Shown one piece after another: positions 47,906-57,850 of a stretch of DNA of 64,000 bases. The stretch covers positions 40,890,129-40,954,128 of the forward strand of contig OY743180.1 in assembly GCA_963555705.1 (NCBI GenBank). Direction: 5' to 3'. This DNA is from Ligustrum vulgare (taxonomy: Eukaryota; Streptophyta; Magnoliopsida; Lamiales; Oleaceae). Under the pieces are notes generated by a model, which worked only from the letters and a program-made list of their open reading frames with translations, was not told the origin of the DNA and made no database searches. Numbering within the stretch: position 1 is the stretch's first letter; the number at the start of each line of letters is the position of its first letter. The position numbers and the translations under genes were made by a program.

Positions 47906-48842
47906 TGAAATAACTCGTGTTGATCTAACTTTCACCTAGAGGGTTGAATAAGTGTATAATGTAGAATTAAAATATTTAATTTATTTATTTTAATTTAATA
48001 GTTAAACATAGATGAGTAACAATCAATCGATCAATCAATTAAAAAAATTAAATGCATAAAGTAAATAAAACCAATATATTTCTATGAAAAAAAAGTCCTA
48101 GTAGAATTCTTCACATGGTTAAAAAATCCTTCAAGCAATCCTTGCGAGTAAACGATCCACTAAAAAGAATGACTTACAGTTGGTCCGGACATAACTAACC
48201 ATAGTAGACTTGACCACCCAACCTGTAAGTCACTGAATAACTTTTAGATTGTGCCTCCAACACTTTCCAGAATCCCTGAGCTATATCTTTCCTCCACGTG
48301 GATGATCAGGAATGAACATCGTTTTTCTTCAACTGGAACTCCAGTTACCTATCTCCAACTTTAGAATCCTGAAGGCTTGTTGGCAAATGATTTAGGTTTT
48401 GGTGTTCTTCGGATTGATTCGAATTGAGTCAATAATCAAATGATTTGTGAGTGATCTTGAGAACCAAATGATTGATATATGAATTAGTAAGATGTATTAT
48501 CAGAGTAATATATTGATCAACCATCCCTAGAATTGAAATAATCTTCTGATATATATAGTAGAAGGCTGCAAAAGGTAATTTTAATGAAGTTATAATTCCA
48601 AAAATTAAGAAACTAGAATTCAACATGTAAGATTACCCATTGAGTGATCGACTTCTTGTTAAAGGCGCTCGAGTGTCCATCAAGTGGGACTCAAGCGATT
48701 TTGTGTTGCCTTTTTCTCCTTGTTCCTTTTTTATCTTCTCTAACTCAAATACTCAGCTATAACACTTTAAATTCTATTATAACTCAATAAAATGTGACTT
48801 TTTGTCTATGAAATCCTCAATTAACATAATTAAAACCTAACA
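47906..48842 (-). repeat. 5' LTR of the gag-only copia derivative
   Basis: 937 bp on the minus strand from TGTTAGGTTTTAAT (48842) to CGAGTTATTTCA (47906), followed by the primer site. It shares about 165 bp of clear similarity with 45735-45900. Confidence 0.6.
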
Positions 48843-49024
48843 AGACACTAAACATGACAATTACTTGATTGAAGAGAAAAAGCCTATACCATGCAAATGA
48901 GTATACAAAATAAAGAAATATCATGACAAATAAATAGAAAGATACAAAGTTTGACTAGTGGCAAATATCAGCACAATAAGCTAATAACATTAGCATCGAG
49001 AAAGTCTTCAAAGCTACGCCAGAA

Positions 49025-50150
49025 GGACGTGAAAAATGTAATTTTCATGAAAAACTTGACAAAGACATATACATGGAACAACCCAAGGAGTTCGTTAAAG
49101 AAAAGTTAGAATATGTTTGCAACCTAAAGAAGGTCCTCTATGGGTTAAAGTAGGTACCACAAGCATCGTACAATAAGATAGCCAAATCCTTAGCTCAAGA
49201 CACTTGGTAGCATCAACAAAATAAAGCCTATTGATTAAAGTACAAAATGGAAAAAATAATAGTGCTAGTATACTTGGTTAGTCTCATTATCACTATAGTC
49301 AAGAAGATAAAATTCAGGGAAAGAGATCCAAAATGAAAGAGCTTCAAGAGCTAAACAATTTTTTAGAGCTCAAAATGGAAAGAACAAAAGAATTGTTATT
49401 CTTGTACCAATAAAAGTATGTCAGAGATATCTTACAGAAGCTTTAGATGATCGACTACAAATTGATATAAACACCAATCGAGGGTATCTCCAATCTATGT
49501 GCTAAAGAAGGCAAAGAATTAGAAAATGGAATGATGTATCAACATCTAGTAGGAAGTTTAATCTACCCAAAGCTAAAACAAACTGGCATCGCGTACATAG
49601 TCGGGATAGTATATTGCTTCACGGAGAATCAAAAGAAGACATATCTTGTGAGACAAATCCTAAGGTATATAAATGGAATAATGCACTATGGACTCTCTTG
49701 TAACAAAAATAAATTTTAAGGTTATTTTCTATTGTGATGTTGAATATGGTGTAGTAAATGATAACCAATAGTATACTTGTGAAGATGGAGGCTAAATATA
49801 GATAAAAAACAATCGTGGCTCAAGAGAGTACATGACAAATGTAGTTGATAAAGGATATACATAAATCAATAAGCTTTATCAAGGAACTATATTACGATAA
49901 CCAATAAACTATTTTCAAAGCAAAGAACCTAGTGTTTCACGCAAGAACTAAGCACGCCGAAATGCACTATCACATCATAAGTGAAAAATTGCTTAAAAGG
50001 GATATCAACACCAAAGAACAAGTGATAAACATATTGACAAGATGAATGAGCATTTAAAATTCACAAATTTTTGGGCACAACTAGGAATGATTAGCAGAGA
50101 AGAGTTAAATTACACCCAAGAGGAGAAATGAAATCCATTTCCGATTTTTG
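49025..50150 (+). pseudogene. Copia reverse transcriptase-RNase H remnant
   Basis: The plus strand reads LDKDIYMEQPKEFVKEKLEY and CNLKKVLYGLK, a stop, then a VPQASYNK segment: copia RT. Further on are LVYLVS in place of the LxYVDD box near 49270, a HQSRVSPI/GSLIYPKLKQTGIAYIVG segment (49531-49719, 62 open codons) and an RNase H tail with KHAEMHYH-like text near 49950-49980. It ends near LGMISREELNYT at 50110. Stops and frameshifts are frequent. Confidence 0.75.
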
Positions 50151-50348
50151 AAATCCAATAGTCATTGTCATTCTAGAGGTTTCTAGAAGAAATGACTTAT
50201 ATGTTATAATTTTGGTTCCACCACCATTAATGAATTAGTCTAGCATAAATTATTACAATTACACGACATATCACCCATGAAAATGTGAGTTTAGCTATTT
50301 TATTACGTGGATTGAATGAGTGGAGAGAGCAAGAATTAAGAGTGATTG

Positions 50349-50754
50349 ATGTTAGAGATATTTAAGATTCCTGCTCATGTCTGCATTCTGTTGAAGAAGA
50401 TGAAATTGCTACTTGGTGACATTACTTTTCTCTGCCATTTAAGTGAAAGTGCGATTTCCTCTTTAAAATTGTTATTGACATTTCAGCAACATGTTTTCTT
50501 CATCCTTCCTCCTTTCCTCGTTGTTATTCAATTACCGATTCTAGTCTTTTGCTCTCAAGGTTGTTTTCTACAAGCCTCCTTGTTTTTAGGCTACTTGTTC
50601 CCTCGTTGTAAATGTGTCATATTCTTGTTGGTAGTGACAGATTTGAGTTTTTTAGCTATAAATCTTTGAGCTCTATATATTCCGAGCTCCATCACTTTTA
50701 GTTTATTCAACTTTAATTTCAGTTCAATACATTTTGTAATCCATTTTTTCTAAC
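50349..50754 (+). repeat. 5' LTR of truncated copia
   Basis: Starts TGTTAGAGATATTT and runs to the primer site. It has a TATATATTCCGAGCTCC promoter-like segment at about 50675. The right end (CTAAC) lacks the usual terminal CA, so the boundary is approximate. Confidence 0.55.
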
Positions 50755-50755
50755 T

Positions 50756-50767
50756 TGGCATTAGAGC
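50756..50767 (+). promoter_or_regulatory. Primer-binding site TGGCATTAGAGC
   Basis: Initiator-Met primer site with two changes, directly after the LTR and before the gag ATG at 50772. Confidence 0.75.
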
Positions 50768-50771
50768 TACG

Positions 50772-52116
50772 ATGACTGAAACCAATAGCTCTTCTTCTAC
50801 GAATTCAACAAAAGTGTCAGCTCCATTCTTGGGAGCTAATCATGCTTCACTCTTTGGGATAAATAAAACCCAATCCACTTCAATCAAACTGGACATAAAC
50901 AACTACTTGATGGCTGGAACCAGTAGCTCTTCTTCTATGAATTCAACAACAATGTTAGCTCCATTGTTGGGAGCTAATCACTCTTCACCCTTTGGAATAA
51001 ATTCAACCCAATCCCTTCAATCAAACTTGACAAAAACAACTACTTGATGTGGAAAACATGATTATGCCTATCATCAAGGGACATAACCTTGAAAGTTTCA
51101 TCAGTGGGACAATCTAGTTCCCACCTTAGTTCATCAACACCCAAGTCGTGAGTGAAACAGCAGAAACTGTTGAAGAAACTCCAAATCCAAAATACACCAA
51201 GTGGAAGTCCATTGATCAACTTGTATTAGGATGGTTGTATTCATTAATGACTATTGAAATTGACATGAGATTCATGGGATGCTCAAGCTCCAACAAGCTA
51301 TAGAGTTCTATTTCAAGAAGTTTTGGATTAATGAACAGACCATGATCATTTTTCTAACTCGTGAACTACAGAAAACCAGAAAAAATTCCAAAACACTGAT
51401 GAGTACCTGAACTCAATGAAGAATAGACACTAACAATAGTCCATATCAATCATATGGAATCAATCCCCTAGGTGGTGAACTTCAGTCACTTTTGATGACT
51501 TATGAAAGCCATATTGAGCACCTAAATTCCATCAAGAATTGCCTAGCATATGTTAACTTCTCTACTTCCAATCCACCACAAAGATTTTACTCAATTAATC
51601 AGAGGGGAAGTAAATAAGGTTTTAATGCTAGAAAGTCGAACTTCGTAGGTGGCGGAAGTAGAAGAAACTATGAAAATAGAAGTCCCTGCTAGATTTGTGG
51701 GATGAACAATCACTCGGCTAATAAATCCTTCTATAGGTATGATGAGAGGTATATGGGGATCAAAACACCAGATAGCAGTTAGAACACCAACAAGTACTTT
51801 CCCAATGCATTTACAACCTCAACAAGCACCATAGTAGATCCTACCTGGTTTGTTGACTCCGAAGCAAGTCACCATGTAACAGCACATGAAGTGAGTACAA
51901 TGGTAAGGAAAAATTAACTATAGGAAATGGTAGTACACTGAACATCACTCATATTGGCACCTCATACTTACCTACACCACATGATAACTCATTTGCACTG
52001 AGCTAGTTCCTGCTATTAAGAAAAAATTGATCATTACTTTTCAATTGACATCAGATAACAGTGTATTTGTGGTGTTTCGTGGTTATTTTCTTATCAAGGA
52101 CAAACACTCAAGGAAG
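50772..52116 (+). pseudogene. Copia gag and protease remnant with an N-terminal tandem duplication
   Basis: The gag begins MTETNSSSSTNST. The first ~46 codons are duplicated in tandem (50781-50918 and 50919-51055), the second copy with a one-base deletion that shifts the frame. Then come EETPNPKYTKWKSIDQLVLG, a gag core with stops, the zinc knuckle C-x2-C-x4-H (near 51695, in shifted frames) and WFVDSEASHHVTAHE near 51850 (protease DSG changed to DSE). It continues as VIFGGYFLIKDKHSRK-like text to 52116, then is interrupted by the solo LTR. Confidence 0.75.
50781..51055 (+). repeat. Tandem duplication within gag (period 137-138 bp)
   Basis: AGCTCTTCTTCTA.GAATTC, TTGGGAGCTAATCA and AACTACTTGATG each occur twice at the same spacing (for example 50901 and 51038). 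Confidence 0.9.
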
Positions 52117-52502
52117 GTTATTGTAACGCCCCTAGTTCCGTGAAACCCGGGACGCCACGTCGTCCTTTAAAGCTAACTTGTGAACAAATATTTTTGCGGA
52201 ATTAAATCTTAAACATCACATTTATTATTTAAAAATTTGCAACAGTAAGTAAATTAAATGAAAATTTGATAAATTCACAAAAACATTAAATCTCAATTTT
52301 CAAAGAAAAGTAATGACAAAATAAATTCATAAATTGTGACTTTCAAAACATATAGCTTCATCTATTAACTTGCCACTGCTACCCTTCATTCGCCACCATC
52401 TCCGAAATTTACAAAAACTGTTAAAATAATGGGAACTCAGTAGATTCATCGCCAATTAATTTACAGAATAATTAAATACATACTTATGCAATCATACAGT
52501 GA

Positions 52503-52535
<33 letters not shown>
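52503..52535. repeat. (CAT)n microsatellite
   Basis: Eleven tandem CAT units. Confidence 0.95.
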
Positions 52536-53213
52536 ATGCTTTTTAAAAATCATAGGGTATGGATAGTCCCGTCTTATGCATTTATGCATTTAAGTTATGC
52601 AAAACCACATCATTCTCATTTTATCTCATAAGAGATATTCTCGTCTCGTCTCATGCATCAAAGCATATAAATCACGTAAATTCAAATAAGACATGCAATT
52701 ATAATTTAAACTAATTAGCGGGGGTGAGTCAACCTCAAATTCACGAGTTTGAAAATAGAGCTGGACTATCACGTCAATCTTCTAAATCACCGAGTGTTTC
52801 GTCTAGCCAAAATAAAAAATTAAATTAATTTATGACTTCGAATTATGGAGGATTAAAGTGATGAAATAAAGATTAGGGACTAAATTGGAATTTTAAAGAA
52901 AACTAAAATATAAGGATCTAGGGCTGAAATAGTATTTTCAAAACTTAAAGGCTGACTAGGAACATTTTAAAACTCAATGGGGCTTACTGAAATATATGTT
53001 TCAAAAGTAAGAGGTTGGCTCTAGGATTTAAAAGTCTTTTGGGACTGACTAATCTATTTCGGAAAACATAGGGACTAATGTTTTAAAATCTTTAAAAACT
53101 GAAGAACTGAATTAAATACCTTGGGAATCTGGGACTGAATAAATCATTCTTAAAACTTCAGGGTTAAAATAAAATACTTTGAAACTATGGAGCTTAAAAT
53201 ACAAATAAAATAA

Positions 53214-53236
53214 TCTCTCTCTCTCTCTCTCTCTCA
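53214..53236. repeat. (CT)n microsatellite
   Basis: About eleven TC units, a pyrimidine-rich stretch that in LTRs often lies near the transcription start. Confidence 0.9.
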
Positions 53237-54884
53237 AAGATTCTACCGAACAGAGGATGGAAAAGAAAAGAAGATGACGACTCCGAGCGGCTTCCAACGC
53301 ACAAGGCAACCGTGAGAGTGGTGCGATGTTTATGAAAAGGGGAAAAAACCTTGGGCTCGGGTTTTTGGTGCGAAAACTGAGGAAATCGTGGTCGGTTTCG
53401 ATGATTTTCCGGCAATACTCCGATCGAAATGGGTCGGTGATTGAGGAAAGTATTGGGTTTGTTATATTTCATGGTTTTGTGTCTGTTTGGTGTTGATTTT
53501 GGTGAGAAGCAGTGGCCGTTGATGGGGTGGTGTGAGCCCGTTCGTGTGGGGCTATGGTTTGGAGTGGTGGAATTCGGTGGGTCGGTTAGGAGCGATGGAG
53601 TTAGCAGGTTGTGGGATTGGTTTTTAGTTTGGGTAGAGTATTATGGTGTGATTGAGCTTTGACTGTGGAGGTTCAATTGGATGTGAGTGAATCTCGGCAT
53701 TGCGGATTGTGGTTTCGACATGGTGATCGTTCGGTACTTGAGTTTCGATTGGTGGTGTTGGTTGTGAAAATGGAATGGCTCGGTCATGGTGGGTGAATTA
53801 TTATTTGAATTTCTTTCCGTATCCTTCAATCCATTGCTTGGATTGCAGTGACATTCCTCTACTCCTCCAATTCCATTTATCGGATTGGAGAATGATGAAG
53901 AGTATGAAATTCGAAAAGGGCTTGGTCATGTGTTTGTGTGGAATTTCCCATGTGTTGATGGCTAGATATCGATTTTCTAGCATCAACATATGTATTTCAA
54001 TCTTGAAGCTAGGCAATTGAGGGGCTAAAACTTACCAAGAAGATGAATTGGTTGAAGTCTTCCACTGTGTTTCTAGGTACGTGAGTGGTGAAGAGAGTGT
54101 GAGGCACTGAGATGTATACATTGGTTTAACTCCAAGGATGGTAAATTTGGGTAAATAACCAATTGAAGGGAATTGAGAAAGAAATTTGGAATAATGGGAT
54201 CTGCAAAAAACATTTGATTTAATGGAGTTGCCAATTTGAGTGAATTTTTCAAAATGAGATTTAAGGAAAGATTCAAATTGGATTTATTTAAAATATGAAA
54301 ATAATATTAATATTTGATGTTTGGACAAAATAATAAAATTGGGAATCTTGAACTAAAAGATAAATGAATAAAATATGAGCAAATGTTAACCTGGACTTAA
54401 ATTTGTAAGTTAGGGGAAAATCATGATTGATGATAATTGGGGAGAATTTTGGGAAAATTGAAATCAGTCAAGAAATGGAAATTGTGGGAAGATGATGTTG
54501 TCAAACTGATTGGGCTTCCAAAATTTTTGTCAAAGAATTGAATTTTGAGTGGATTAACTTAAAATTGGACAAGTAGGGAATTTATTTGATTGACTTTAAA
54601 TTGGGTAATAATGATAATAATAAGGATAAGATTAGAAATTGGGACTTTAAAATAATTTGAATCCAAAATAAATAAATTTGGGGCTTAAAAACAAATAATG
54701 AATTTGGACGCTTTTAAATAAAATTTAAATTGGACTAAGATTTTAAATAAATTTAATTTCACTTAAGATGGCTAGACGAACATGTATGTGCTTTAAAATA
54801 AATGGACAAAGTCGTAGCGACACGTATTTAAGAAATATTTTAATATTTATTTAAATAAGTAATGGAAAATTCCCAGTCGCCACA

Positions 54885-55906
54885 GTTATTATGCAAGACA
54901 AGCTTAACAATGGTTTGTGCTAGTTTGAGCTTTCATGTCAAGCCCCAAGATCATGTGTTCAAGAGTCATTTCTTTCCAGCAAAGTTTCCCTTGTGCCTTT
55001 GTCACCAGTTCTATGGGTCAAAACTCTAAGTTACATCTTAATTTCAAAGAAGCCAAACTTGATGTTTGGCATAGAAGGCTAGAACATCTATTTAGTATTG
55101 TAATGACCCACGTTCTGAATTCCCGTGATGAGAAACTCACAACTAATAAAGTTCACAATTTCTGCAATGTTTTTCAATTGGGTAAATCACATTCTTTACA
55201 ATTTAAATCATCTAACCTTCATTCCACCAAACTTCTTGATTTAGTACATACTAATGTCTGGGGGTAGCACCATTCAAGTTTCAGATATTACGTTATTTTT
55301 ATGGATGATAATAGCTGATTCACTTAGATCTATCCTATGAAAAGCAAATTTGAAACTGTAAGTCACTTCCTTAGTTTGAAAACCTGGGTAGAAAACAAGT
55401 TTGAAAGGAAAATTAAATCCATTCAAACAGATGGAGAGGGAGAGTTCAAACCTTTTATCAATTTTTCCTCTTGGTTAGAAATTGAACTAAAGCTATCATG
55501 TCCTTATACATCATCTCAACATGGAAGTCCTAAGAGGAAACATAGGTACATTACTAAAATAGTCATAACTCTTCTAGCTCAGGCTCTGATGCCCTTGCTC
55601 TATTGGTGGGATACTTTTCATACATCAACCTATCTAATTAACAGATTACCTACAGCTACACTTCAAATGAAATCACCCCTTGAATTCCTATACAAAGAAT
55701 CCGTTGATTATAAATCCCTCAAAACCTCTGGATGTGCTTGTTATCCATACCTTAGACTTTACCAAAGAAATAAGTCTGATATTCATTTAATCAAGTGTGT
55801 TTTTATAGGACTCAATAGCTCACATAAAGGTTATATATGCCTTAGTCCTACAGGCAAAATCTACGTCTCAAGACATGTATTCTTTAGTAAAACTAAATTT
55901 CCTTTC
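54885..55906 (+). pseudogene. Copia gag-pre-integrase and integrase remnant
   Basis: KLDVWHRRLEHL (H of the zinc region) and CNVFQLGKSHSLQF (second cysteine lost), then LLDLVHTNVWG, where the first catalytic aspartate is replaced by asparagine. FMDDNS, stop, FT and the long frame 55337-55912 follow with IQTDGEGEFKPF (second aspartate kept) and GSPKRKHRYI in the position of the catalytic glutamate box (GVAERKHR in relatives, with glutamate lost here). HLIKCVFIGLNSSHKGYIC is the post-integrase box. At least two catalytic residues are gone. Confidence 0.8.
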
Positions 55907-56162
55907 TGTTAGAAGATGTGTTTAGGACTGCTGATATTTCTCAGTTGAATATTTCAAATTTCCTGTTTTTTTGCTGTTTGTTATTTTCTGTTGTGATCAT
56001 GGCATAATCTTAGGACCATGATTCTAGTGAGTTGTTATTAATTAGCTTTAAATAGTAGTGTTTCTAATAAAGAAATATATCCACTTCTCTTTCCTAAAAA
56101 TTACTACGTTGCTCTCATTTCACTTTGCTTTTATCTGTTCTTTTCTTACTCAATTAACAACA
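55907..56162 (+). repeat. Short LTR (256 bp) of another copia element
   Basis: Starts TGTTAGAAGATGTG, ends CAATTAACAACA (TGTT/AACA ends), and is followed two bases later by a perfect initiator-Met primer site. It begins exactly where the integrase reading of the preceding copia stops. No second LTR was found. Confidence 0.7.
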
Positions 56163-56164
56163 TC

Positions 56165-56176
56165 TGGTATCAGAGC
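56165..56176 (+). promoter_or_regulatory. Primer-binding site TGGTATCAGAGC
   Basis: Perfect match to the copia initiator-Met primer site, immediately after the short LTR. Confidence 0.85.
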
Positions 56177-56264
56177 ACTCTTCTTAAGGGATCTGTGTTT
56201 GAATTTGACAAGTTGTTCGTCCGCGAATAAGATAGAATAAAACTAATGAATCAAAATATCAAAG

Positions 56265-56322
<58 letters not shown>

Positions 56323-56859
56323 GTCAACATGTATACCATATGCCTCAATAATCCAGATCAATTTGTACTTTAGCAAGAGTTATGAACAATAAGGTAAAAT
56401 AATTTTAGTTATCTCATGCCAGATTTTCAAGTGTGTGTGTGAATAGCCAATGTCAAACTCCTACTCATGTAAATGATATATTTAACATTGTGTAGCTTAT
56501 TATGCAATATCAAGCCCGAATCCCATGTGGTCACCCTAATGAATCTAATGATTTTTCTTGCATCGGTCATGGATAATCACAACTTACTGCTTTTCTCTCG
56601 AATCCCAAGGTTCCTTCTATTCACGTGGTTTCTAAACATCAAAAATTTGCATTTTTCCACACCAAGTGGTCAGAATTAGCTAAGTCTGCCCAAACAATCA
56701 ATGGTAAGCGGTTCCTTAATCCATGTGGGCCTTTAGTATTAAAGTCTCAATCAACAAGCTTATACCAAACAATAATAATTTTTTTTTTTTTATGGACGAC
56801 TTTTTCTTTTTATATCCATGTCTTTTACCATCTTTGTGCAATATTTTTCTCATTTGCGT
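56177..56859. other. Unassigned sequence after the short LTR
   Basis: It contains a (TA)n microsatellite (about 56270-56320) and weak reading such as HVVSKHQKFAFFHTKWSELAKSA near 56625-56690, which I cannot assign to a family. It should be the interior of the copia whose LTR is 55907-56162, but no gag motif is certain. Confidence 0.35.
56270..56320. repeat. (TA)n microsatellite
   Basis: About 24 TA units. Confidence 0.95.
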
Positions 56860-57850
56860 TCTATGTGACCCCTGTAGCGAGCTTTAGGTCGGTGGCTCCC
56901 AAGCCAAACGGCTTTAGGGCACCAGGTTTGAAAGACCCCTCAGACTTAATTGCTCGAGTCAAAAAGACATTTGAAGAGTAGAATAAGACCTTTAGCATTT
57001 TTCTGTTTTTATGCCGGCAATGGTTTATACCCGTTGAACAAGACCTCTTCAACCAATGACACATTTCAGGAACTACAGACCCTTAAAAGTTCAAGCCTAC
57101 CTTCACCACTTCTTTTCACCCCCAAACTGCTCTTGAGCAAGTTTAGTTTCTAAGTTTTAAAGGTTGGGATGTCTCATCATCTAAGTTTAGGGATTATCAA
57201 GTCATTCCTAAGTTCAAATTGCATAAATTTGCCCCACATGTATTAAACAAATCCCTACACAAGTAATAATCCAACAATAGCTATGTGCGCGTGAAGATGA
57301 AATCTAGCAAGTAGTAATTAGTTCATAAAATTCTTGTTTTCATGCTGTTCAAAATTCAAACAAAAGCAAAATTTGATCCATACTATATCCTAGGAAATAC
57401 ACATGTCAACAAGTTTTTCAAATTTTTCCTTTTTTTTTTTGGATACATGTTGAATAAAAAGAAAACTTTAGCAGAAAAATGGACTACCCACCCCCAAACT
57501 TAAAATATACATTGTCCTCAATGTATCAGATCAAGTATATAAATAGTATAACTAGGAGAGGTTAAAGGACTTCCCTGGTCAATCTGAATGTGATGGAGAT
57601 ATGCATTCCCAAAGTTCCCTGATCATCTTCCTGTTGCAGAATCAATCCTATCAAGGCAAAAATGAAATTTAGGCATTAGAAGTGTTATTGGATCAAGACG
57701 TAAAAATAAATAAATAAATAAATCAAACAAATAAATAAATAAATCAATCAAACTAATGCATATAAAGCTAAATAAAAGAGAAGAAAATTGGGTTGCCTCC
57801 CAACAAGCGCTTATTTATAGTCATTAGCTTGACTTTGGCATTTTGGTTAC
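56860..57850 (-). other. 3' noncoding region of the minus-strand gypsy element
   Basis: The minus strand has AATGACTATAAATAAGCGCT then TGTTGGGAGGCAACCC just after the polyprotein stop, CATTGAGGACAATG then TTTGGGGGTGGG near 57490-57520, and GACTCGAGCAATTAAG and GGTGCCCTAAAG near 56900-56960. The plus-strand relative has the same blocks in the same order at 35000-36240. The 3' LTR expected further left is not present. (AAAT)n repeats occur at 57707-57750. Confidence 0.65.

Larger units (their letters stand above)
52122..54884 (+). mobile_element. Solo LTR (2763 bp), TGTAACGCCCC type
   Basis: Starts TGTAACGCCCCTAG and ends CAGTCGCCACA, flanked by GTTAT (52117-52121 and 54885-54889). It interrupts copia coding sequence, which resumes after it. 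No primer site, polypurine tract or coding. It resembles the solo LTR at 25780-28523 in length, start sequence and internal style (GCGGAATTAAATC near the start in both). It holds a (CAT)n microsatellite (52503-52535) and a (CT)n tract (53214-53235). Confidence 0.88.
50349..55906 (+). mobile_element. Truncated plus-strand Ty1/copia element
   Basis: LTR (50349-50754), primer site, gag, protease region and integrase are in order. The element stops at 55906 where another LTR begins; its RT, RNase H and 3' LTR are absent. A 2.76-kb solo LTR (52122-54884) splits it. Gag and integrase resemble the Retrofit/Ivana type of copia (inference from motif style). Confidence 0.7.

Noticed and set aside
43000..50300. 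Remaining exons of the sulfate transporter
   Set aside because: Looked for the EAIAVGRS, GSFSRTAVN-type and STAS segments in all plus frames by eye; none found.
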